NCBI GenBank assembly: GCA_033398695.1 | Contig: CM065803.1 | Coordinates: forward strand, 101,916,001-101,980,000 | Source: Orobanche coerulescens | Lineage: Eukaryota; Streptophyta; Magnoliopsida; Lamiales; Orobanchaceae | Reading direction: 5' to 3' | Length of the DNA stretch: 64,000 bases | Part shown: positions 1 to 9,139 of the stretch, piece after piece | Layout: every line of letters starts with the position of its first letter | How positions within the stretch are numbered: position 1 is the first letter of the stretch | Program-made: the position numbers and the translations under genes | The notes under the pieces: model-generated | Told to the model about the DNA's origin: nothing | Seen by the model: only the letters and a program-made list of their open reading frames with translations | Database searches by the model: none

Positions 1-345
1 AAGTCTCCGGATTGCGGCCCGGGCCGATAGCGCACGCTAGCTCGGCAGCCTAGCGCACGCTAGTCCGACCCAGTATAAATGTGACAGAGCAGTCACATTT
101 TCACTCGTTTTTCATTTCCTCTCTTTTTCTTCCGCGGCTGGAGCCTTGGGGATCTTGGATCCATAATGTTTGTCAACAAATCCACGAAGTTCTTGAGTTC
201 ATATCATTGATTGATCATCCTATAACATCCTTTGATCTAGCGAATCAAGGTGAGATTTCCTAGAACCCTATTTTGAGAAATTTTGGGGGTTTTGCGTTTT
301 TGTCCAATTCGTTCCGTATTATTGATTAAAATTAATGAATTAAAT
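1..345 (+). repeat. Chromovirus LTR fragment, cut by the window edge
   Basis: This is the promoter and early transcribed part of an LTR related to the one at 6540-8901. It has two copies of the 12-bp motif TAGCGCACGCTA (28-39 and 51-62, exactly 23 bp apart), a TATA box (TATAAAT, 74-80) and a leader. The leader has a donor-like AAG|GTGAG at about 247-254, followed by CCTAGAACCCTA, as in the other LTRs. Homology fades near 330-365, where the opposite-strand LTR begins. The exact junction is uncertain. Confidence 0.7.
28..62 (+). promoter_or_regulatory. Two phased 12-bp motifs upstream of a TATA box
   Basis: TAGCGCACGCTA occurs at 28-39 and 51-62, a 23-bp start-to-start spacing. The second copy ends 11 bp before TATAAAT at 74. 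The array probably continues to the left of the window. Confidence 0.8.
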
Positions 346-1349
346 AATATAATTGTAGTACCGAACCACATTATATCATCAATTACTACGATGAGGAGTT
401 TTAAGTACAACACACCCAGGAAATACAGAATACATGTATATTTTATATGAAGATAAAATATTCAAAACTGAACAAAATGAATGTCCAAACGGAAATCTGC
501 AGCGGAAAATAAAATGAAGAAACATGAATGACTGAAAAGGAATGGGCCCCCTACTAGTATCATTGGGACTCCTCGCCGTCAACGTTCTCTTCCTGGGCTT
601 TTGCCTTGCCATGACCTGAAAACAACATCCCCCAACGGGTCAGTTACACAGAACAACAATCCTCAAGAGTTGAACAAGCACAATCATGATATGTCTCTTA
701 GTTATGAAATTAAGCTGAAGAGGGGCATCATAGTACGCCCGTAATGGGACGTGCAAGTTGACAAGACGAGTGTACGGACACACTCGAACTTGTACTTAAT
801 TAGTCTCATGGAGGCACGTTACCGTGTGCACAGTCCATTGTGTCGGTGAACCTGTATACATGACTATCGTGTGCCCGACTAAAAATTCCACACATAACCA
901 CCCGGCCATGCAATATGATCCCAGAAGGTCACATGAACAAAAATGACCATGATGAGTATTAATGAATAACAATCCGACAAGGGTCAAGAGTGACTCACCG
1001 AGATGAAATAATAATGAAATGAATGATAGCTCATTGAAATGATTGGAACCGTCGTTCCTCGTGAATTGAATGATTAGTTTGGCAATTACAAGTCTCAACA
1101 CGATTATACGTTATGAATGAATTATGAATATGAATGATCAACAACGAAAGGAGTGAGTATCCTTTTAACTGAGTAAGAATTAACTTACACAATACCGGTG
1201 GTGAAATGTCCTCTCACGAACAAACGTCCTTAATTGAATATCGGTCGCTAGAACAACCTTGAATAACATGATTACCAACAAACGCTCAATATACGTATCA
1301 AGCACGATTATAACCAACTCAAAAGTCGATACAACAATAATTAAACTCA

Positions 1350-1677
1350 GGCCCTGTTCTTTTGGACTTATTTTTCAGTTTTCAGTTCAGTTCAGTTCAA
1401 TTCAGTTCAGTTCAGCTCAATTCTTCTTCTTATTATTATTATTATTATTAATCCTAATTATTATTATTGTTATTATTACTAATAATATTACTATTATCGT
1501 TGTTGTTGTTAATTACTATTATTATTATTATTATTATTTACCATTATTATTATTATTTACCCTTAATATATATTTCGATTCGATTAAGTTCCATTCGATT
1601 CGATTCGATTCGAATCGATCCATTCGATTCGATTCGATTGATTCGATTCGATTCATTCAGTCCAAAAGAACAGAGCC
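1350..1677. mobile_element. Foldback MITE with 20-bp terminal inverted repeats
   Basis: The left end GGCCCTGTTCTTTTGGACT and the right end AGTCCAAAAGAACAGAGCC are inverted repeats with one mismatch. The element is flanked by the trinucleotide TCA on both sides (1347-1349 and 1678-1680), a likely 3-bp target duplication. The interior is an ATT-type trinucleotide repeat flanked by TTCAG and TTCGA repeats, with no coding capacity. The 3-bp duplication and GG-starting ends recall PIF/Harbinger-derived Tourist elements. TCA is not the usual TWA target, so the superfamily is uncertain. Confidence 0.75.
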
Positions 1678-2258
1678 TCATTAGGGCATTCTGACGAATA
1701 GGTTGTATACATTCTTCCCTTTGATTACAACCAACCCCAATAATATCGATGTCAAACCTCCGAGGAATGATTCAACCCAACAAAACTTCATTAATGACAT
1801 CAATAATACAAAAGGAAACAACAACTCAAGGTTACGACAACATCAATCAGAAACCCCCAAAATAACCAAAGTCACATCAAGGGTTCTAAAATAATTCCCC
1901 AAATATTCATCAAATCCGAAATATACACCAATAAATCCATAGGAATACATGTATCCAAGGTAGATAATCCATATCTAACATATTCCAACATAATAGCAAG
2001 CTTACACGAAGATATCGGGAGGAAAACATTCAAAATCCGAAATTCTAGATCCAAGAAATGTTTACCTTGATTTGATGTGTTGGAGAGGATGAAATGATGA
2101 TTAATCCGAATTATAAGCTTGAAGATGTTGAAAGATGATTGCATCTCAAAGAACACTTCTCAAAAAGCCCAAAATCGCCCAAAACCATCGAGAGGAGGAG
2201 GACAAATGAAAAAATGACGAAATGGGGCTAAACTATCTAATATATAGTAAACCCAGTT

Positions 2259-2821
2259 TAGCGCGCGCTAGCTCCTGTGCTTAGCATGCGCTAACGGGTG
2301 CACCGGGTAGTCCAGTACCCACTGTCTGCATCGTTAGCATGCGCTACATACATTGGTAGCGTGCGCTAACGCCTTTTATTAGTGTGCGTTAACCTTGTGT
2401 TAGCGCACGCTACCTGGTGGCTGATGTCCTGAATACCGGAGTCCAGAACCTACTGTCCTCTTGCCTTGCTCACGTTAGCGTGCACTACACCAATTACTTA
2501 GCGTGCGCTACTAACACCTTTAGAGTACGCTAATATCCACTCATAGCGTGCGCTAAGAATTATTTCATTCCAGTCCAGTACCCACTGGACTCTGCCTGCT
2601 CGGACCTTAGCGCGCGCTACACCGATTGCTTAGCGTGCGCTATCCACCCAACTAGCGTATGCTACTTACCATTCATAGCATGCGCTACTACAACTTAAAT
2701 TCAGTCCAGTGCCTTCTGGATTGTCTGCCTGAACCACATTAGCGTGCGCTAATGCTTAGAGGTAGCGTGCGCTACCCGTACTCAATTAGCGCGCGCTAAA
2801 GAGAGTACGTAGCGTGCGCTA
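2259..2821 (-). promoter_or_regulatory. 18-copy phased palindrome array, in quartets
   Basis: Motif starts are 2259, 2282; 2335, 2357, 2380, 2401; 2475, 2499, 2521, 2544; 2608, 2631, 2653, 2676; 2740, 2763, 2787, 2810. Within groups the spacing is 21-24 bp, mostly 23. Quartets repeat every 132-140 bp. The gaps between groups hold AGTCCAG-type modules starting at about 2309, 2440, 2572 and 2703. The plus-strand form is mostly TAGCGTGCGCTA, which is TAGCGCACGCTA on the LTR sense strand. Confidence 0.85.
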
Positions 2822-3030
2822 CTCCTCACACACAGCCCACTACAATGATGATATGCATGGCCCAATTCTCCAACCGGGTTGAATGACGAATAATAACTGA
2901 TACACGATACAAAATTACTCCGAAGGGTGAATACAATGAATGAATGTGAATGATGAATCACTATTACTGAGTGAAAATTACTGAGTGACAATATACTGAA
3001 TGACAATTAATGAATTTACAACCGGGTATT

Positions 3031-4600
3031 ACACTTCACCCAGCACATCCAAATCTGCACACAAGACTGCAGACAGCGATGATGACATCCTGTCACAAGA
3101 TGAAATGGCCCTGCTTATGCACAAGTTCAAAAAGTTCATCAAACAGTCTGGAAAGACTCCATACAAGCCTAAGTCTTTTCACAAGGTAAGTTTTGAATCT
3201 CCCTCCTATGGTGATTCTAACATATGTTATAACATTAGAAAACCAAGACATTATGCAAATTAGTGTCCAATCTGAAAGCATAAAAGTTGCCAGAAGCTGC
3301 GCAACAAGAAAAGAACGAAAGAAGGTGCATCTGGAAAAACAAGCTTAAGGCCGTGATTAGTGAATCAGAATCCCCGCCAGCATTGAACAAGACCGAGGAT
3401 TGACTTCAGGCTATCACTGATAGTGACTCCTCCTCCGACGAGATTAAAGATAAAGCATATGTGTTTTATGGCCAAAGAAATACAAGACAATGAGGATAGC
3501 GATGATGAAGTAAGTTAACTCAACTACTCCTGTAATGCATCTCATACCTTTGAAAACATGTTGAATGAATTCAAAAACATTCAAAAGGCTCATGAGACTT
3601 TAAAACGAGAAAACATACAGCTCGAAATTTCAAACTTAGAGCTAAAAGTTGAAAATAACTTGATGAAAAACAACTATGAAAATATGTCTATTGATTGTGA
3701 AAACAGCAAGGTCACACTTGAAAAACCCATGGAAAGCAATCACCAACTTGCCCATGATCTAAATGAGACTAAGTCTCATAATGAGAGCAAGATAAATGAT
3801 TTTGCTTTACTCAAAGCCAAAGTAAAAACTCTCGAAAAGCGAGAAGGAGAATTAGAGTCCATCCTGAAATCGTTCGAGAAATCATCTAAAGAGATGGAAG
3901 AAATTCTAAGCACTGGGCAACATGCTCATGATAAAAGTGGCTTAGGATACAACTCATTCTCCCACAAGGGAAAGTCTAGTACGGTATTCGTCAGGGGTGT
4001 GGAACTCATTCCTGTACCTGAAGAAATCCCAAGTCCAACAAAGGTTAGATCTGCCCCACATACAGAGAAGGATGCGATTCCGTCACCAAGATCACATCAC
4101 AGGCAGCGAAAACCTCAACCTCCAAGACCTATAAGGCGTAGTCAACAACATGCTCCCCGAGCATATCAAAAGCGCCAGCAGCCATCTAGACAGAAGGCTG
4201 TATCCAAATATCAAAGGAAAACACCTCAGTACTATCAACAGTACAGTGGGCCTAGATATTGGATACAGGAGTCCCATTATCCGTGAAAGAAATAGGTCGC
4301 CGTGCAGTATCAACAACAGCTTTGGGAATCCAACTGGAGACCCAGAAGACAAGCTGTAAGATCTAATAAAATGGCTCCACCTTCTAGATGGCAATCATAC
4401 TGGAACTATAACCCTAAATTTCACATGCGTGATTATAAAGGTTACAGCGACTACGTACCTGCCCCACGTAGACACCGCAAAACTGGACCACAAGTAACCT
4501 ACAACAAACATATTGCTGTCAGGCAAATTTGGGTACCAAAAGGCACTAACGTACATGGACCCAACAATCAAAGGGGACCTAAATCTACTTAATATCTTTC
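3031..4600 (+). pseudogene. gag: Sirevirus-like Copia gag, degenerate
   Basis: The first frame (from about 3031) encodes a gag segment with an acidic stretch and a basic K-rich helix, then a damaged zinc knuckle near 3225-3265. The second Cys and the usual Gly of the C-x2-C-x4-H-x4-C pattern are replaced, and a stop falls before the last Cys. After stops and frameshifts, 3558-4286 encodes about 240 residues: a long Glu/Lys/Asn-rich coiled-coil-like region, a KSGLGY-type motif, and a Pro/Arg/Gln-rich basic tail. A coiled coil followed by an (A/S)GLGY motif is typical of Sirevirus gag C-terminal regions. The gag N-terminus and the 5' LTR are missing, cut at 3030 by the neighbouring LTR. It cannot make a full protein. 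Confidence 0.65.
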
Positions 4601-6539
4601 CTTACACGATATCAAAGAGGACATCTGGTACTTTGACAGCGGATATTCTCGGCACATGACAGGAGATGTAACCAAACTATCAGATTATGTAGAAGGTCGC
4701 GGTCCAAAAGTGCGCTTTGGTGACAAGTCCAAAGGAAGAACAAGAGGGAAGGGAACCCTGCTTGTAGGAAAGTTCAAAGTCACAGACGTAGCCTATGTTG
4801 AAGGCCTACAGTACAATCTACTTAGTATTAACCAGTTCTGTGACAAACAGTACTCGGTGAAATTCTATATAGACCACTGTAGAGTGAAGGACATCAAGGC
4901 CAAGGAAGTCGTCCTTACAGGAAGCAGGTCAGGTAAAATGTATATTGCTGACTGGAAGCCTACTAGCTCCATTGTTCCTTGTTTTGTTGCCAAACGCACT
5001 GCAGATCAACGCTGGTTATGGCACAAGAGGATATCACACATCAACTTCAAGACGATCAACAAACTAGCCAGACAGGGAATGGTTAGAGGTTTGCCCGATG
5101 TCATTCCATAAAGACAGCGTCTGCGGACCCTGTCAGAAAGGCAAACAAATCAAAACCACCTTAAAAAGCAAATCATACCTATCCACCCACAGGTTTCTGG
5201 ATATGCTACACATGGACCTCTACGGCCTTGTAGACCCTATAAGCTTGGGAGGTAAGAAACATTGTCTCATTATTATTGATGATTTTTCCAGGTATGCTTA
5301 GATAATATTTCTCAACAAGAAGAAAGAGACCACAATGAAGTTGCTTGAGCACCTTAGAAAGCTTCAGAAAGGGTTGAGTATCGTGTCCATTCGTTTCGAC
5401 AGAGGCACTGAAATCACAAATCGCTTTATATAGCAATACTGTTCGGACAATAGAATACAGCATGAAAACTCATCAGCTCGGACTCCTCAGCAAAATGGTG
5501 TTGCCGAGAGAAAGAATAGAACACTCAAAGAAGCAACATGAACCATGATTGCAGCAATCAAGTTGCCGCAGCGGTTCAGGGGCGAAGCAACCAATACAGC
5601 GTGTTATACACAAAACCGTTGTATAATCAACAAACATCACAACAAAATAGCCTATGAGGTATGAAATAATAAAACTCCATTAGTTTCATACTTTCATATA
5701 TTTGGATGTAGGTGTTACGTTCTGAATAATGGGAAAGATCAACTCAAGACCTTCGAGGAAAAGTCTGATGAAGGGATATTCGTAGGATACTCCTTTATCA
5801 GCAAAGATTTCAGAATCTTTAACAAAAGGAAGCTAAAATAGAGGAATCTGTCCGTGAAGTGTTCGATGAACCTCATTTTGATCCTGCAGGAGTAGAAGAC
5901 TTAACCCAGAATATTCAAACACTCTCCATTAATGACCCTCAAACTCCTATAGAGCATGTCGTAGACTTAGAGATTAATCCCGCAGCTGTAAGATCAGAAG
6001 TAGTCAAAGCCGATGATGTATAAGATGAAGCTCAAACTACAGCACCACAAGATACAGTACGGGATGCCGAACTAGAACCTGATATAAGATGGTTGAGAGA
6101 TCACCCACAATAATTAATTATAGGAGATATTGATGCTGGTGTATCTGCTCGAAGAATAATAGAGTACACAAGGAACTGTATTATGTGCGCAAGAAGAAAC
6201 CGATTCTGATAAATCTCCATTTCCTGTCTGGAAATCTCAAGCTGAACTTAGGAGACTAGCTATGTTCACCCTAGCTGTATTCTTAGCTCAATCCGAACCT
6301 GTTTCAACCAATGAAGCTTTGAATAATTGTCATTGGATAACTTCTATCGAAGAAGAGCTTAATGGTTTCGAAAGGAACAATATATATCTAGTACCCAGGC
6401 CAGAACACCAAGCTGTAATTGGAACCAAATGGGTATTTAAAAACAAGAAGGATGAGAACAGACTTGTTTTCAGAACAAATCCCGTCTAGTCGCACAAGGC
6501 TACAGATAGGAAGAAGGCATAGATTACGATGAGACTTTT
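4601..6539 (+). pseudogene. pol: Copia pol (protease, integrase, start of RT), truncated by element A
   Basis: Domains follow Copia order. The protease motif DSGYSRHMTGD is near 4636-4668. The GAG-pre-integrase zinc region is at about 5010-5150 (WLWHKR...CGPCQKGK). The integrase core is at about 5190-5830, with HMDLYG, a decayed FDRGTE and PQQNGVAERKNR. The RT N-terminus is at 6262-6539 (NCHWITSIEEEL, GTKWVFKNK). Frames are broken by stops at about 5109, 5299 and 5430, and by many in 5840-6240. Homology stops in the RT at the codons for DETF, exactly where the LTR of Gypsy element A starts (6540). The downstream RT and RNase H are absent from the window. Domain order is certain. Assignment to the Sirevirus lineage is an inference from the gag. 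Confidence 0.75.
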
Positions 6540-8901
6540 TTTAATATCCACACTTTTTCTTTTCTGGTATTATTCAATTTTGTGTATTTCTCGTTTTTAG
6601 TAACTCACTTGTAACCGTATTGATATTTCGAGAATATTTAATACTAGATTTTGTTATCCGAGCGTTTTTCGGACCTGTTTTACTCAATTCCACGTTTATT
6701 GTCATTTCCATCGCCAATTAGTTCGATTCTCGTAATCGTTGATCAGAACCGCCGTTTCGGGGTTGCCGCAAATCCATATTATGTTATTATGCATGTTGTG
6801 AGCTTTTGTTTGGCGTTTCGATCAGGTATCGTGCATTTCGGATGTTTCGGTCGGTTTTGTAATTTTCCAAAGTTGTGGGGCAATTACTATCGTTGTCGTT
6901 TTCCGAACCTTTGTGTAGTCGGAATCATGTTTTCTTTTAGTACCTCAGTTCTGACTCGAACTCATCGTTCGTATGTCTTCTTCCGGCCATTGTTTAAGGT
7001 CGGGTGCGCGTTGTTTTCATCCGGGAAAGAATTCGCCGTTTTCCATATTTAGGGTGCTACCTATACTACTGTCTGCACCTGCTAGCGTGCGCTATCTCTA
7101 TTGTGTAGCGCACGTTAGTGTCATTGCGTAGCGCACGCTACGTTTGTTTTTTAGCGCGCGCTAGTGACTTGAGCACAGCAGTGGCAGTAGGCTGTTTCTA
7201 TTCTCTGCTCTCTAGATGAGCAGCTTAGTGCACACTATGATTTAGTCTTAGCGCACGCTGAGTGTCCGGTAGCGCACGCTATTTCGGTAGTCCAGACTGG
7301 GCAGAATGCCTCTGGACTCGGTCTGGTGACCAGGTAGCGCACGCTATGGCCCGATAGCGCGCGCTATCGGGGGACTGTTAGCGCATGTTATTTTCTGGTA
7401 GCGCACGCTAACGGGCCAGAACTGCAAGTTCTGGACTAGTTTTGGCTGGTTAGAGCGCGCTAACCGTGAGCCGTTAGCGTACGCTAAGCCCTCTGGTTAT
7501 ATATACCACAGAGTTGACCCAAATTCCCCACTTTACTCATTTTCTTCTCCTTCCCTGCGACAAGCGATCCTAAGGCGATTTGGAGGCGATTTCTTCTTCC
7601 AATCATTTCAACTATCATTTTCCTTGAGTTCTTTGTGTAGATTAACAACATCTACTCGTGTTCTTCGTCCTTAATCGAAGGTAATCTCCTAGAACCCTAA
7701 TTTTGGAAAATTTGGGGTTTTTTGAATTTTTGTTCGATTTGTTCCGTATTTTTTATTAATCCATGATGTATATGATTAATCTTGGTGGTATTCTTGTTTT
7801 CGCTACGACTTCATGGTAGGTTTCGTGGTATTTGTGAAATCGAGAGGGTTCGGTTGCGATCCATCCTCGTTGTTGTTTTTGTACGAACTTACATGAATTG
7901 TAGGTGGGTTTCCGGGTGTATTCCATTTCTGTACTCGTTTAGAAATGGTTGTTATTGTATTCTCCGAATCGTTAGGTTCGGGTTCATCGGTTCCTAGCGA
8001 TCGTGGTTGATTTTCCTTTTCATTCGTGTCGTCGTCAATTACTCTAGGCAAGTACTCATGGAAACTTTTATGCTTAACATGAAATGGTGATGTATTTGTT
8101 TGTGCTTTGCTCACTCCGGGAGGGTCTGACGAGGCCTCGGGGGAATTTGTGACTTCACTCCGGATTCACGAGCTTGATTCGCTAGCCAGTCGGGAGGGTC
8201 CTTTGAGGCCTAGAATGGGATCACTGGCTTCACCTCGGTCCTAGGCGATGCCTGTGCGTGATTTGTTTTATGATATGGCTAGCTCGGGAGAGTCCTTAGA
8301 GGCCTCGAGTGGGACCAGTAGCTTCACCCCGGTCCTAGGCAAATTGATTATTGACTGTTTGTTTCCGGAAAAGACATGTCTGGTTTTGGTTTTTGAAATA
8401 ACTTGATGCATGTACTATGAAATGTGTAAGCGAATGGTTTGCCTTGATTACTTGTACTAGCATAATTGCTAACCCCTTTGGGGACCCGTTTTGGGGAAAT
8501 TCTTGTTATGAATTTCAGATTATGTTCAGCTGGACGAGCGGGCACTTAGATAGTACGAGGATGCTGGCCAGGGTTGTTGATGTGTGCAACTGAGTTCCTT
8601 ATTTCCGTTGTCCGTTTTGATATGGTTGTTTTCCAAACTTGTGAACTTATAGATAGTACTCACGAGTACTTAGGTATTTTTACTTGGATTATGGTTTGTA
8701 TTATTAAATGTTAGTTATGATTGTCGGTGATGTTTGTTTCGCCGGTTATACCTGGCGTTTTATTTAATTGTTGTCCTGGTGATGTGTGTTTTCTCGCTAA
8801 CTGTGATGGTTAGATGAGTGGTATTTATTATTTAGCCTGGTGGGCCCCAGGTAGGGGCCCACGGTGCTGTAATATACCCTGAATATCTTGGGGGTGTTAC
8901 A
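6540..8901 (+). repeat. 5' LTR of chromovirus A
   Basis: It begins TTTAATATCC (TG has become TT; the 3' copy keeps TGTAATATCC) and ends GGGGGTGTTACA. The order is: a U3 with 13 palindromes (7083-7486); TATA (7497-7507); a leader with AAG|GTAATCTCC near 7677-7687; a tandem repeat of about 100-bp units at 8116-8340; a CCCCTTTGGGG hairpin (8473-8483); TTTCAG near 8515-8520; and the LTR end. Its length of 2.36 kb suits Tekay/Del elements. Confidence 0.85.
7083..7486 (+). promoter_or_regulatory. 13-copy phased palindrome array ending at TATA
   Basis: Motif starts are 7083, 7106, 7129, 7152 (three exact 23-bp steps); 7226, 7249, 7270; 7335, 7355, 7379, 7399; 7451, 7475. Variants include TAGCGCACGCTA (most common), TAGCGCGCGCTA, TAGTGCACACTA and TAGCGTACGCTA. 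The last copy ends 10 bp before TTATATATA at 7497. The gaps carry AGTCCAG/CTGGACT modules at about 7289-7315 and 7425-7436. Confidence 0.88.
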
Positions 8902-8906
8902 GAAAA

Positions 8907-8918
8907 TGGTATCACAGC
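8907..8918 (+). other. Primer binding site (initiator Met tRNA type)
   Basis: TGGTATCACAGC lies 5 bp after the LTR end. It matches the plant iMet-tRNA complementary site TGGTATCAGAGC with one mismatch. Confidence 0.8.
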
Positions 8919-9139
8919 TCTAGGTTTATGGATACCTAGGCTTGCCGGTTAATTGGGTCTAGATTTGTTTTGTTTTGCACATCGTCACCCCAATGCCATT
9001 GTCTCGGTACTTCCAGTGCTCGTAAGTTTTCCTTACTCGATTCCTTGTTTTCTCGTATTGTACTTCCATTTCTTCAACTGTGACTATTTTTCCTGTCATA
9101 CTTATCATCGAGTTGCTTTTGCTACCTCTTATCTCCAGT

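Larger units (their letters stand above)
366..3030 (-). repeat. Chromovirus-type LTR, minus orientation
   Basis: Read on the minus strand it starts TGTAATACCCGG at 3030. It continues through an 18-copy palindrome array (2821 to 2259) and a TATA-like stretch near 2239-2247, into R/U5-like sequence. Near 620-650 is a degenerate CCC-GTT-GGG hairpin like that of the other LTRs. The 3' end near 366 is not recognisable as TGTTACA, so it is probably truncated against the plus-strand LTR fragment. No primer binding site or gag adjoins it, so it may be a solo or broken LTR. A MITE lies inside it at 1350-1677. Confidence 0.65.

Noticed and set aside
1483..1491. TAATATTAC, identical to the geminivirus origin nonanucleotide
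   Set aside because: It lies inside an ATT microsatellite in a MITE, with no stem and no Rep-like gene. The palindrome arrays were also considered as iterons and rejected for the same lack of a replication protein.
2259..2821. A CRISPR-like array (short repeat with unique spacers)
   Set aside because: Repeats are only 12 bp and spacers 11 bp, inside plant LTR promoters. No cas genes, and a eukaryotic context.
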